In this document: positions 1 to 4,531 of the stretch, piece by piece
Layout of the letters: each line of letters begins with the position of its first letter
Position numbering within the stretch: position 1 is the first letter of the stretch
Source: an uncultured Jeotgalicoccus sp.
GTDB lineage: Bacteria > Bacillota > Bacilli > Staphylococcales > Salinicoccaceae
Length of the DNA stretch: 6,985 nt
NCBI GenBank assembly: GCA_947631305.1
Contig: CANRKV010000080.1
Span: 1 to 6,985 of the forward strand
Direction of reading: 5' to 3'
Notes under the pieces: model-generated
What the model was told of the DNA's origin: nothing
What the model saw: only the letters and a program-made list of their open reading frames with translations
Databases searched by the model: none
Made by a program: the position numbers and the translations under genes

Positions 1-29
1 GGACTTTGATTTAAAATATTAAACTCCAT
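1..29 (-). CDS. 5' end of an unidentified minus-strand gene (first 9 codons)
   Basis: Reading the minus strand leftwards, an ATG at 29-27 opens a frame that stays open to the window edge and gives MEFNILNQS. It is preceded by a strong Shine-Dalgarno site, AAGGAG (complement of 36-41), six bases from the ATG, and by a good sigma-A-type promoter about 75 bases further upstream. These signals together make a real gene start likely although only nine codons are visible. Nine residues are too few to name a product. The gene lies downstream of trhO on the same strand but is separated from it by a terminator, the repeat block and its own promoter, so it is probably an independent unit. Confidence 0.6.
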
Positions 30-109
30 GTAATTCTCCTTCCAATGCATATGTTTCCCGAATATGTAATACCGCTATTTTCCTACTTGATAACTATGAA
101 TTAAAATTA

Positions 110-137
110 ATGATATCACTTATTTAGAATAATTCAA
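110..137 (-). promoter_or_regulatory. sigma-A-type promoter for the left-edge gene
   Basis: On the minus strand there is a -35 box TTGAAT (complement of 132-137), a 16-base spacer, and a -10 box TATCAT (complement of 110-115). The -10 is preceded by TGA, which makes it an extended -10 (TGnTATCAT). The predicted start near 103 leaves a leader of roughly 75 bases before the ATG at 29. Two dyads sit on or beside it, so the promoter may be controlled. Confidence 0.55.
127..135. promoter_or_regulatory. GAAT-A-ATTC dyad overlapping the -35/spacer
   Basis: GAATAATTC is a perfect 4-1-4 dyad that overlaps the -35 box and spacer of the minus-strand promoter. The wider sequence 124-138 resembles, imperfectly, the 7-1-7 boxes of Fur-family regulators such as PerR: the left half fits well and the right half poorly. 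It is a candidate operator only. Short AT-rich dyads also arise by chance. Confidence 0.25.
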
Positions 138-140
138 TAA

Positions 141-153
141 TTTACGACGTAAA
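141..153. promoter_or_regulatory. TTTACG-A-CGTAAA palindrome upstream of the -35 box
   Basis: This is a perfect 6-1-6 palindrome lying directly upstream of the -35 box of the minus-strand promoter. A position just above -35 would suit an activator, or a repressor acting with the adjacent dyad. I cannot assign a regulator family. The perfect arms and placement are seen; the function is inferred. Confidence 0.35.
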
Positions 154-195
154 ACTTACTTATTTACTAGGAATTGAAGGTGGACGGGGGTTTTG

Positions 196-354
196 CAGGC
201 AAAGGAGAGTAGTTCCTCTGCCCGCAAGAGCGTCTCCCAGGCAAAGGAGGTATGTTCCTCTGCCCGCAAGAGAGTCTCCCAGGCAGAGGAGTCACGTTCC
301 TCTGCCCGCAAGAGCGTCCCACAGGCAGAGGAGGCAGGTTCCTCTGCCTGCAAG
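196..354. repeat. four tandem 42-bp units, each with a hairpin and a variable loop
   Basis: Units begin at 196, 238, 280 and 322. The first three are full 42-mers and the fourth is recognisable for 33 bases, to 354. Each has a left arm GGCARAGGA, a 7-base loop of form G-NNNN-GT, a right arm TCCTCTGCC, and a linker close to CGCAAGAGCGTCTCC. The four central loop bases differ in every copy (AGTA, GTAT, TCAC, GCAG), while the arms differ only by one A/G change. In units 1 and 2 that change gives an A-C mismatch on the plus strand but a G-U pair on the minus strand. In unit 4 the stem extends to 11 perfect pairs (322-332 with 340-350). The block is visibly GC-richer than its surroundings and begins, on the minus strand, a few bases beyond the U-tract of the trhO terminator. 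It has no direct-repeat/unique-spacer layout of CRISPR size. Confidence 0.9.
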
Positions 355-357
355 CAC

Positions 358-388
358 AAAAAAGCCAGCCCGGAATTTCCGGACTGGC
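358..388 (-). terminator. intrinsic terminator of trhO
   Basis: The inverted repeat 364-374 / 378-388 has a GCCAG...CTGGC outer stem and a CCGGA...TCCGG inner stem with a three-base loop. On the minus strand it is followed directly by six Us (358-363). The single imperfection (369/383) is C-A on the plus strand but G-U on the minus strand, so the structure fits minus-strand RNA. It lies 18 bases past the trhO stop codon. Confidence 0.85.
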
Positions 389-405
389 TGTAAAATAAAA
401 TTATA

Positions 406-1389
406 TTAGCCTTTATGGCTTAATACAGGTTCTGTTTTAGCAAAATCTGTCTGTTTTAATTCTTCAATGCGTTCTTTAACGAATTCGCTCGTCATGTTGT
501 GCTCAACGATATATCTGTTGCGTGAGTGTTCTGCACATTCGATTGAACATCCCCCGAGGTGATAGTGCTGGTTTTCTTCGGATGATAAAACCTGCGCATT
601 ACATTCAGGGTTTGCACAGTTGATGTAGCGTTCGCACGGCTCGCCGTCAAAGTGATCGCGGCCGACGACTACGTGTTCAACCTGGTTGATCGGCACTGTC
701 AGTCTTTCATCAAAGACGTACATCTGGCCGTCCCACAGCTGACCTTTAGCGACAGGGTCTTTAGAGTATGTTGCAACGCCGCCGTGCAGCTGTGCCACAT
801 TATCAAAGCCTTCGTTTTTCAGCCATCCTGAGAATTTCTCACAGCGGATTCCGCCAGTGCAGTATGTGAGAATTTTTTTACCTTCAAATAAGTGTTTGTT
901 GTCGCGTACCCATTGCGGCGTGTCTCTGAACGTTTCAACGTCAGGTTTAATCGCACCGCGGAAATGGCCGACGTCGTATTCGTAAATGTTGCGTACATCG
1001 AGAACAACAGTATCTTCCTGCTGCATCTGTTCATAGAATTCTGCAGGCGATAAATATTCACCTGTCTGTTCACGAGGATCTATATCAGCATCGAGGCTTA
1101 AGTTAACAAGCTCGGGACGCGGACGAACGAACATTTTTCTAAATGCATGTTCTTCTGTTTCATCAATTTTAAAGACGATATCTTTAAATAAAGGATGTGC
1201 TTTCATATATTCCATATAGCGTTCAGTCTGTTCGTAATCACCTGAAACCGTACCGTTAATACCTTCACCGGCAACGAGAATACGGCCTTTTAGACCTAAG
1301 TCCTTACAGAATCTTAAATGTTCTGCGGCAAATGTTTCCGGATCTTCTACATCCACATAGTAATAGTAAAGTAAAACTCGATATTTCAT
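406..1389 (-). CDS. trhO: tRNA uridine(34) hydroxylase TrhO (rhodanese-domain, YbfQ/YceA family)
   Basis: TrhO makes 5-hydroxyuridine at wobble U34 of certain tRNAs in an oxygen-dependent reaction, the first step towards mo5U-type modifications in Bacillus (known for the family). The 327-residue protein has the expected layout. An N-terminal acylphosphatase-like domain (about 1-95) contains GRILVAGEGINGT. A rhodanese domain (about 113-215) carries the active-site loop CTGGIRC with Cys177. A C-terminal Cys-rich segment has Cys252, 258, 263, 281 and 285, probably binding a metal. I place the start at the ATG at 1389 because AGGTGG (complement of 1398-1403) lies eight bases upstream. A GTG four codons earlier (1401) would overlap that Shine-Dalgarno site. 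The gene is monocistronic with its own terminator and is divergent from the FrnE-like gene. The protein is full length with no missing key residue. Confidence 0.95.
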   Translation of the reverse strand: MKYRVLLYYYYVDVEDPETFAAEHLRFCKDLGLKGRILVAGEGINGTVSGDYEQTERYMEYMKAHPLFKDIVFKIDETEEHAFRKMFVRPRPELVNLSLDADIDPREQTGEYLSPAEFYEQMQQEDTVVLDVRNIYEYDVGHFRGAIKPDVETFRDTPQWVRDNKHLFEGKKILTYCTGGIRCEKFSGWLKNEGFDNVAQLHGGVATYSKDPVAKGQLWDGQMYVFDERLTVPINQVEHVVVGRDHFDGEPCERYINCANPECNAQVLSSEENQHYHLGGCSIECAEHSRNRYIVEHNMTSEFVKERIEELKQTDFAKTEPVLSHKG

Positions 1390-1417
1390 TATATTTTCCA
1401 CCTATCAAATTTATTTG

Positions 1418-1431
1418 CAGGATAAATCCTG
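1418..1431. promoter_or_regulatory. CAGGAT-AA-ATCCTG palindrome in the trhO leader
   Basis: A perfect palindrome with six-base arms around a two-base centre lies between the predicted trhO -10 box and its ribosome binding site, at roughly +11 to +24 of the predicted transcript. That is a typical place for a repressor operator. A second dyad, CTGATA (1429-1434) and TATCAG (1453-1458), overlaps it and the -10 box. No regulator can be named from sequence alone. Confidence 0.35.
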
Positions 1432-1448
1432 ATAGTTTTACATGAATT

Positions 1449-1457
1449 ATTGTATCA
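1449..1457 (-). promoter_or_regulatory. extended -10 promoter of trhO
   Basis: The minus strand reads TGATACAAT, an extended -10 (TGn followed by TACAAT; complement of 1449-1457), with no convincing -35 box at 16-18 bases. Transcription would start near 1442, giving a leader of about 50 bases. A perfect TATAAT on the same strand (complement of 1484-1489) is an alternative but also lacks a clear -35 box. Confidence 0.4.
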
Positions 1458-1461
1458 GATT

Positions 1462-1491
1462 TTGACACTATTTAGTATTAAAAATTATACA
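1462..1491 (+). promoter_or_regulatory. promoter of the FrnE-like gene
   Basis: A perfect -35 box TTGACA (1462-1467) is followed after 18 bases by TATACA (1486-1491), matching four of six -10 positions. It starts eight bases from the divergent trhO -10 box, so the two promoters sit back to back and could interfere or be co-regulated. An alternative extended -10, TGTTAAAAT at 1528-1536, would give a very short leader. Confidence 0.45.
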
Positions 1492-1560
1492 ACATGGTGA
1501 CAGAATTCCTAATTTCGTCCGTAAATGTGTTAAAATTTAATAAAGATAAGGAGTGATCTT

Positions 1561-2196
1561 ATGGACATTAAAATATATACTGATATCGCATGCCCGTTTT
1601 GCTATATCGGCAAGAAGAATTTTGAAAAAGCACTGGCTGAATATGAAACAGACGCTAAAATTAATATAGAATATGCAAGTTACGAACTGGATAATCAGGC
1701 ACCGAAAGTACCGGAGAAAAATATGTATGAAGTCCTCGCTGAAAAGCATGACAAACCGATGGAAGAGATTACCGAAATGGTCGATCATATCGTCGAACAG
1801 GGTAAAATTGCCGGTATCGAATTCAATATGGATAAAGTGATTCCGGCGAATACTAGAGATGCGCACAGATTATTAAAATTAGCGTATGAATTCGGTCTCG
1901 GAGAAACAGTACTTGAGTCGCTGCACCGCGCTTACTTTATCGATGGTAAAAATGTGAGCGATAAAGATGTGCTCTTAGAAATTGCGAAAGAGAACAGAAT
2001 GCCTGAAGTTCCTGCACTTGAAGTAATCAATGACCCAAGTCTGTTTTTAGAAAATGTGATTGGGGACTTTAACATGGCGAAAGTAAACAAAGTCCGTACA
2101 TTGCCGTATTACATATTCGATGACAAATTTGCAATCAGCGGCGCACGTGAACCGCGTCACTATACAATTGCATTAAACAAAACACTTAAGCCTTAA
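1561..2196 (+). CDS. DsbA-family (FrnE-like) cytoplasmic thiol-disulfide oxidoreductase
   Basis: The 211-residue protein belongs to the thioredoxin-fold DsbA/FrnE group (DSBA-like thioredoxin domain). It has an N-terminal strand followed by the redox motif Cys11-Pro-Phe-Cys14. A helical insertion follows, with NTRDAHRL at 97-104 (family pattern N-[ST]-x-x-AHRL). The return of the thioredoxin fold has the cis-proline region TLPYYIF (Pro182) and ISGA (192-195). There is no signal peptide or membrane segment, so it should act in the cytoplasm, where FrnE relatives reduce or isomerise disulfides and help against oxidative stress (family knowledge; the substrate is unknown). The start is set by AAGGAG at 1548-1553, seven bases before the ATG. 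AAGAT/ATCTT arms (1543-1547, 1556-1560) would place that site in a small loop. The CPFC dipeptide and TLP motif differ from the commoner CPWC and GVP. A bidirectional terminator follows. Confidence 0.9.
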   Translation: MDIKIYTDIACPFCYIGKKNFEKALAEYETDAKINIEYASYELDNQAPKVPEKNMYEVLAEKHDKPMEEITEMVDHIVEQGKIAGIEFNMDKVIPANTRDAHRLLKLAYEFGLGETVLESLHRAYFIDGKNVSDKDVLLEIAKENRMPEVPALEVINDPSLFLENVIGDFNMAKVNKVRTLPYYIFDDKFAISGAREPRHYTIALNKTLKP

Positions 2197-2210
2197 TTAC
2201 AAAATACAAG

Positions 2211-2247
2211 AAAAGCTCCACAGTCCAAAAAGACTGCGGAGCTTTTT
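2211..2247. terminator. bidirectional terminator between convergent genes
   Basis: Arms 2211-2225 and 2232-2246 form a 15-position stem (AAAAGCTCC then CAGTC against the complement) around a six-base loop, followed by a T-run on the plus strand. Reading the minus strand, the A-run at 2211-2214 supplies U residues. The only mismatch, A2220/C2237, becomes G-U on the minus strand. It serves the FrnE-like gene (stop at 2196) and the minus-strand membrane gene (stop at 2269). Confidence 0.85.
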
Positions 2248-2268
2248 AAAATTCCATCCCCATGGAAC

Positions 2269-2550
2269 TTAATTTTCTGCCGGAACATTTCCTGACGGTT
2301 TAACGAGTTTAATTAAATGGTAAACCGCACCAGCGATAAGCAGGATTGGAACGATAATTAAAATCAGGAAGAACAGCGAGCCAATAAATTCACCTAAACC
2401 GAATGATGCAAAGAACTCTGATGTTGTTACTTCAAGAAGCGGCGGTAAAAATGCGAAATAATAAATGAGTCCGACAGCGGCCAGTGTGACTAAGTAAAAT
2501 ACCATATTCGAAATATGATACGGAACAGTGTTTTTATCAAACTTAAACAT
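2269..2550 (-). CDS. small two-helix membrane protein of unknown function
   Basis: I do not recognise this 93-residue protein. It has a short polar N-terminus, a first hydrophobic helix at about 15-39 (ending FLPPL), a polar linker with an acidic/aromatic stretch at about 40-53, a second long helix at about 54-83, and a short Lys-containing tail. There is no signal peptidase or lipobox pattern and no obvious catalytic motif. AAGGGG (complement of 2558-2563) lies seven bases before the ATG, which supports a real, translated gene. It stands alone, convergent with the FrnE-like gene and divergent from the acetyltransferase. The topology (two helices, small loops) would suit a membrane accessory or stress protein, but that is only a possibility. 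Confidence 0.75.
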   Translation of the reverse strand: MFKFDKNTVPYHISNMVFYLVTLAAVGLIYYFAFLPPLLEVTTSEFFASFGLGEFIGSLFFLILIIVPILLIAGAVYHLIKLVKPSGNVPAEN

Positions 2551-2583
2551 TATAAAACCCCTTACATTTTTAGTCTTTTAAAT

Positions 2584-2603
2584 AGTATACAACAATGTAT
2601 AAT
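2584..2603. promoter_or_regulatory. divergent -10 boxes within one dyad
   Basis: AGTATAC (2584-2590) and GTATAAT (2597-2603) form an imperfect inverted repeat (six of seven positions) around AACAAT. Read on the minus strand, the left arm gives TATACT, the -10 box for the membrane gene. The right arm on the plus strand gives a perfect TATAAT for the acetyltransferase. Neither has a good -35 box at normal spacing. A TTGACG at 2619-2624 on the plus strand is present, but nothing like a -10 follows it at the right distance. Confidence 0.35.
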
Positions 2604-2662
2604 TGAATGCATAGCTTATTGACGGTATTTTAAGAAAATTATTATTTAATGGAGGAAAACGA

Positions 2663-3166
2663 ATGCCTTTACGTTCAGCAGTCAGCGACGATGTACCTTA
2701 TATAATGGGTATTATCGGTAAAGTAATACCCAGAATGCACGCAGCAGGCAATTATCAGTGGGATGAATATTATCCGACGGATGCGACATTTAAAAAAGAT
2801 ATTAAGAACGGCACGCTTTACGTTTATGAAGAGGGCGGTGTTATTAAAGGATGCATCGTTGCCGATGATAATCACGCATTTGCCTACGATGATATTCCAT
2901 GGGAACTCGCACGGATGGACTGTCTCGCACTGCACAGACTCGCAGTTGATCCGCAGTTTCAGGGCCAGGGAATCGCACAGAAAATTTTAGCCGGGATTAT
3001 TGAAACAGGTAAAGAAAAATCATACCTCGGTATACATACAGATACTTCACAGGAGAACAAACCGATGCAGCAGTTATTCGGAAAACTCGGTTTTGATTAC
3101 AAGGGTCACCTGAACCTTGATGACAACCTGGACAGCTGGTACGCGGCATACGAAAAAGTTTTTTAG
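2663..3166 (+). CDS. GNAT-family N-acetyltransferase
   Basis: The 167-residue protein transfers an acetyl group from acetyl-CoA to an unknown amine (family role). The N-terminal part has the QWDEYYP segment (32-38) typical of one small GNAT subgroup. The central strand-helix unit, motif A, is HRLAVDPQFQGQGIA (91-105), with QGQGIA as the pyrophosphate-binding loop. The C-terminal motif B region is NKPMQQLFGKLGF (132-144). GGAGG at 2651-2655, seven bases before the ATG, fixes the start. It is full length for the family. No clear terminator follows before the symporter gene 68 bases downstream, so some readthrough is possible, but a promoter-like sequence lies between them. The substrate cannot be read from sequence; metabolites, peptides and antibiotics are all handled by relatives. 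Confidence 0.9.
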   Translation: MPLRSAVSDDVPYIMGIIGKVIPRMHAAGNYQWDEYYPTDATFKKDIKNGTLYVYEEGGVIKGCIVADDNHAFAYDDIPWELARMDCLALHRLAVDPQFQGQGIAQKILAGIIETGKEKSYLGIHTDTSQENKPMQQLFGKLGFDYKGHLNLDDNLDSWYAAYEKVF

Positions 3167-3173
3167 AAAACGG

Positions 3174-3202
3174 TTGCAATACTGAGTGTAAAAAGATATG
3201 TT
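3174..3202 (+). promoter_or_regulatory. possible promoter of the symporter gene
   Basis: TTGCAA (3174-3179) and TATGTT (3197-3202) are 17 bases apart, each matching four of six consensus positions. The predicted start near 3209 leaves about 25 bases before the GTG start codon, with AAGGGGG at 3221-3227. Confidence 0.35.
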
Positions 3203-3234
3203 AGTTGAGATGAAAAAATCAAGGGGGATTCAGT

Positions 3235-4425
3235 GTGAAATTATTAGCAAAATTAATTGGGGGTATTATCGCCGGTATCGTCGTCGGGGGGATTTATTAT
3301 CTCGTTGGTGACGGCGGAACAATGGGTTCTATTATGGAATTCGTTGTAAGAGTATTCGTGACGATGCAATCGGTTCTAGGGGCGTTTATCTTCTTTACGA
3401 TTCCATTTATTATTCTATTTTTTATTGCATCGGGAATTTCGAAAATCGGTTCAGGTTCAGGTAAAGTCGTCGGGGCGACTTTAGGAGTTGCATACTTATC
3501 AACTCTCGGTGCCGGTCTGATGGCATATGCAGTGGCAAGTTTTATCATGCCGCGTGTTACGGGAGACAGCAAAGTACCTGAAGAGGGGGCGGCAATTACA
3601 CCGTTCCTGGAATTTGATATTCCGCCGATAATGGATATTTTACCGGCGCTCGTACTGGCATTCGCAGTCGGTATCGTGATGAATATACTTAAATTGGACT
3701 TAATGATTAAGTTCTTTGACCAGGGGAAAGATATTACAGAATTTATTATTGAAAAAGTCATTATCCGTATTTTACCGTTCTACATTGCGGGTGTGTTTGC
3801 AGGTATGGCGGCGACAGGAACTGTATTTGATACATTACTGGTGTTTGGGGTTGTCCTGCTCGTAGCAATTATTCTGCACTGGGTCTGGCTGATGCTGCAG
3901 TACACAATCGCAGGTACTTTATTAAAGCAAAACCCGTTCAAAATGCTTAAAAACATGCTGCCGGCATACTTTACTGCACTTGGTACAATGTCCAGTGCTG
4001 CAACAATTCCGGTGACATTGGCAAGAACGAAAGAAAATGGCATTCGCGGACGTATTGCAGACTTCGTTGTTCCGCTTGGAGCGACGATTCACCTGTCCGG
4101 CAGTACGATTACTATCGTCAGCTGTTCAATCGCAGTTATGACAATCCTTCCCGAATATGACATGCCGGGACTCTGGGAAATGTTCGGCGTCATTCTTCTA
4201 TTAGGTGTTGTAATGATCGCAGCTCCGGGTGTACCGGGCGGTGCAATTATGGCAGCGAGTGGAGTGCTGATGGCAAACCTCGGTTTCAACGAAGCAGCAG
4301 TTGCATTTATGATTGCACTTTACGTTGCACAGGACAGCTTCGGTACCGCAACTAATGTAACAGGTGACGGTGCGGTAGCAGGAATTATCGATGCTTATGA
4401 ACAAAAATTGAACAAAAAAGCTTAA
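3235..4425 (+). CDS. DAACS-family amino acid:cation symporter, SstT/GltP-like (sodium:dicarboxylate symporter family)
   Basis: The 396-residue integral membrane protein belongs to the glutamate-transporter fold family. HP1 carries LGTMSSAATIP (249-259). TM7 carries VPLGATIHLSGS (279-290), HP2 carries PGVPGGAIMAASG (331-343), and TM8 carries QDSFGTATNVTGD (366-378). Compared with GltPh, the substrate-amine Asp (D367) and the Thr (T371), Asn (N374) and Asp (D378) of TM8 are kept. The Arg that binds the side-chain carboxylate is Gly370, and the NMDGT motif is His286-Leu-Ser288-Gly-Ser290. The QDSxxTAxN pattern resembles the serine/threonine transporter SstT, so neutral amino acid uptake is more likely than glutamate or dicarboxylate. 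GTG is the start, set by AAGGGGG seven bases upstream. A strong terminator follows, making it a single-gene unit or one weakly joined to the acetyltransferase. Confidence 0.9.
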   Translation: MKLLAKLIGGIIAGIVVGGIYYLVGDGGTMGSIMEFVVRVFVTMQSVLGAFIFFTIPFIILFFIASGISKIGSGSGKVVGATLGVAYLSTLGAGLMAYAVASFIMPRVTGDSKVPEEGAAITPFLEFDIPPIMDILPALVLAFAVGIVMNILKLDLMIKFFDQGKDITEFIIEKVIIRILPFYIAGVFAGMAATGTVFDTLLVFGVVLLVAIILHWVWLMLQYTIAGTLLKQNPFKMLKNMLPAYFTALGTMSSAATIPVTLARTKENGIRGRIADFVVPLGATIHLSGSTITIVSCSIAVMTILPEYDMPGLWEMFGVILLLGVVMIAAPGVPGGAIMAASGVLMANLGFNEAAVAFMIALYVAQDSFGTATNVTGDGAVAGIIDAYEQKLNKKA

Positions 4426-4443
4426 ATTTAATATGATGAAATG

Positions 4444-4481
4444 AAAGACAGTCAGGCATGCGTGCCTTGCTGTCTTTTTTT
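4444..4481 (+). terminator. intrinsic terminator of the symporter gene
   Basis: AAAGACAG (4444-4451) pairs with CTGTCTTT (4470-4477). The stem continues through an imperfect middle to GGCA/TGCC around a TGCG loop, and ends in a run of eight Ts (4474-4481). It begins 19 bases after the stop codon. Confidence 0.9.
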
Positions 4482-4484
4482 CGT

Positions 4485-4490
4485 TATAAT
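4485..4490 (+). promoter_or_regulatory. possible -10 box for the MFS operon
   Basis: A perfect TATAAT lies three bases past the T-run of the preceding terminator. The -35 position would fall within the terminator hairpin and shows no good match, so any promoter here would depend on the -10 box. A downstream promoter is expected because the terminator isolates the MFS gene from the symporter. Confidence 0.35.
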
Positions 4491-4531
4491 TGAAAGGATA
4501 GAAAATGTGAATTTAAGATTGAGGTCATAAT

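Larger units (their letters stand above)
30..405. other. intergenic region: promoter/dyads, tandem repeats and trhO terminator
   Basis: This stretch of about 375 bases holds no gene I can support. Bases 30-180 are AT-rich and carry the leader and promoter of the gene at the left edge. Bases 196-354 are a GC-richer tandem repeat, and 358-388 is the trhO terminator. The repeat keeps frames open on both strands because its period (42) is a multiple of three. The minus frame would start at a TTG inside the terminator tract with no ribosome binding site, and the plus frame runs straight through the terminator hairpin, so both are read as artefacts of the repeat. Confidence 0.7.

Noticed and set aside
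196..354. CRISPR array
   Set aside because: The variable part is only four bases inside a hairpin loop, the whole unit is 42 bp, and there are no cas genes; spacers of normal size are absent.
156..359. A 67-codon minus-strand frame across the repeats
   Set aside because: It would start at a TTG next to the terminator U-tract without a ribosome binding site, and it stays open only because the repeat period is a multiple of three.
193..393. A 66-codon plus-strand frame across the repeats
   Set aside because: It uses a TTG start with at best a weak purine-rich site and reads through the trhO terminator hairpin; the peptide is low-complexity repeat.
1390..1401. GTG at 1401 as the start of trhO (four residues longer)
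   Set aside because: The GTG is part of the AGGTGG ribosome binding site that is ideally spaced for the ATG at 1389.
1537..1866. Minus-strand frame of 109 codons opposite the FrnE-like gene
   Set aside because: It is antisense to a well-supported gene and lacks recognisable motifs; it is a shadow frame. The same holds for other antisense frames in the window, for example 3297-3761 and 6039-6527.
2619..2648. TTGACG-led promoter for the acetyltransferase
   Set aside because: No sequence close to TATAAT lies 16-18 bases downstream.
4490..4519. TTGAAA...TAAGAT as a promoter for the MFS gene
   Set aside because: The predicted start would fall past the ribosome binding site, a few bases before the GTG start codon.
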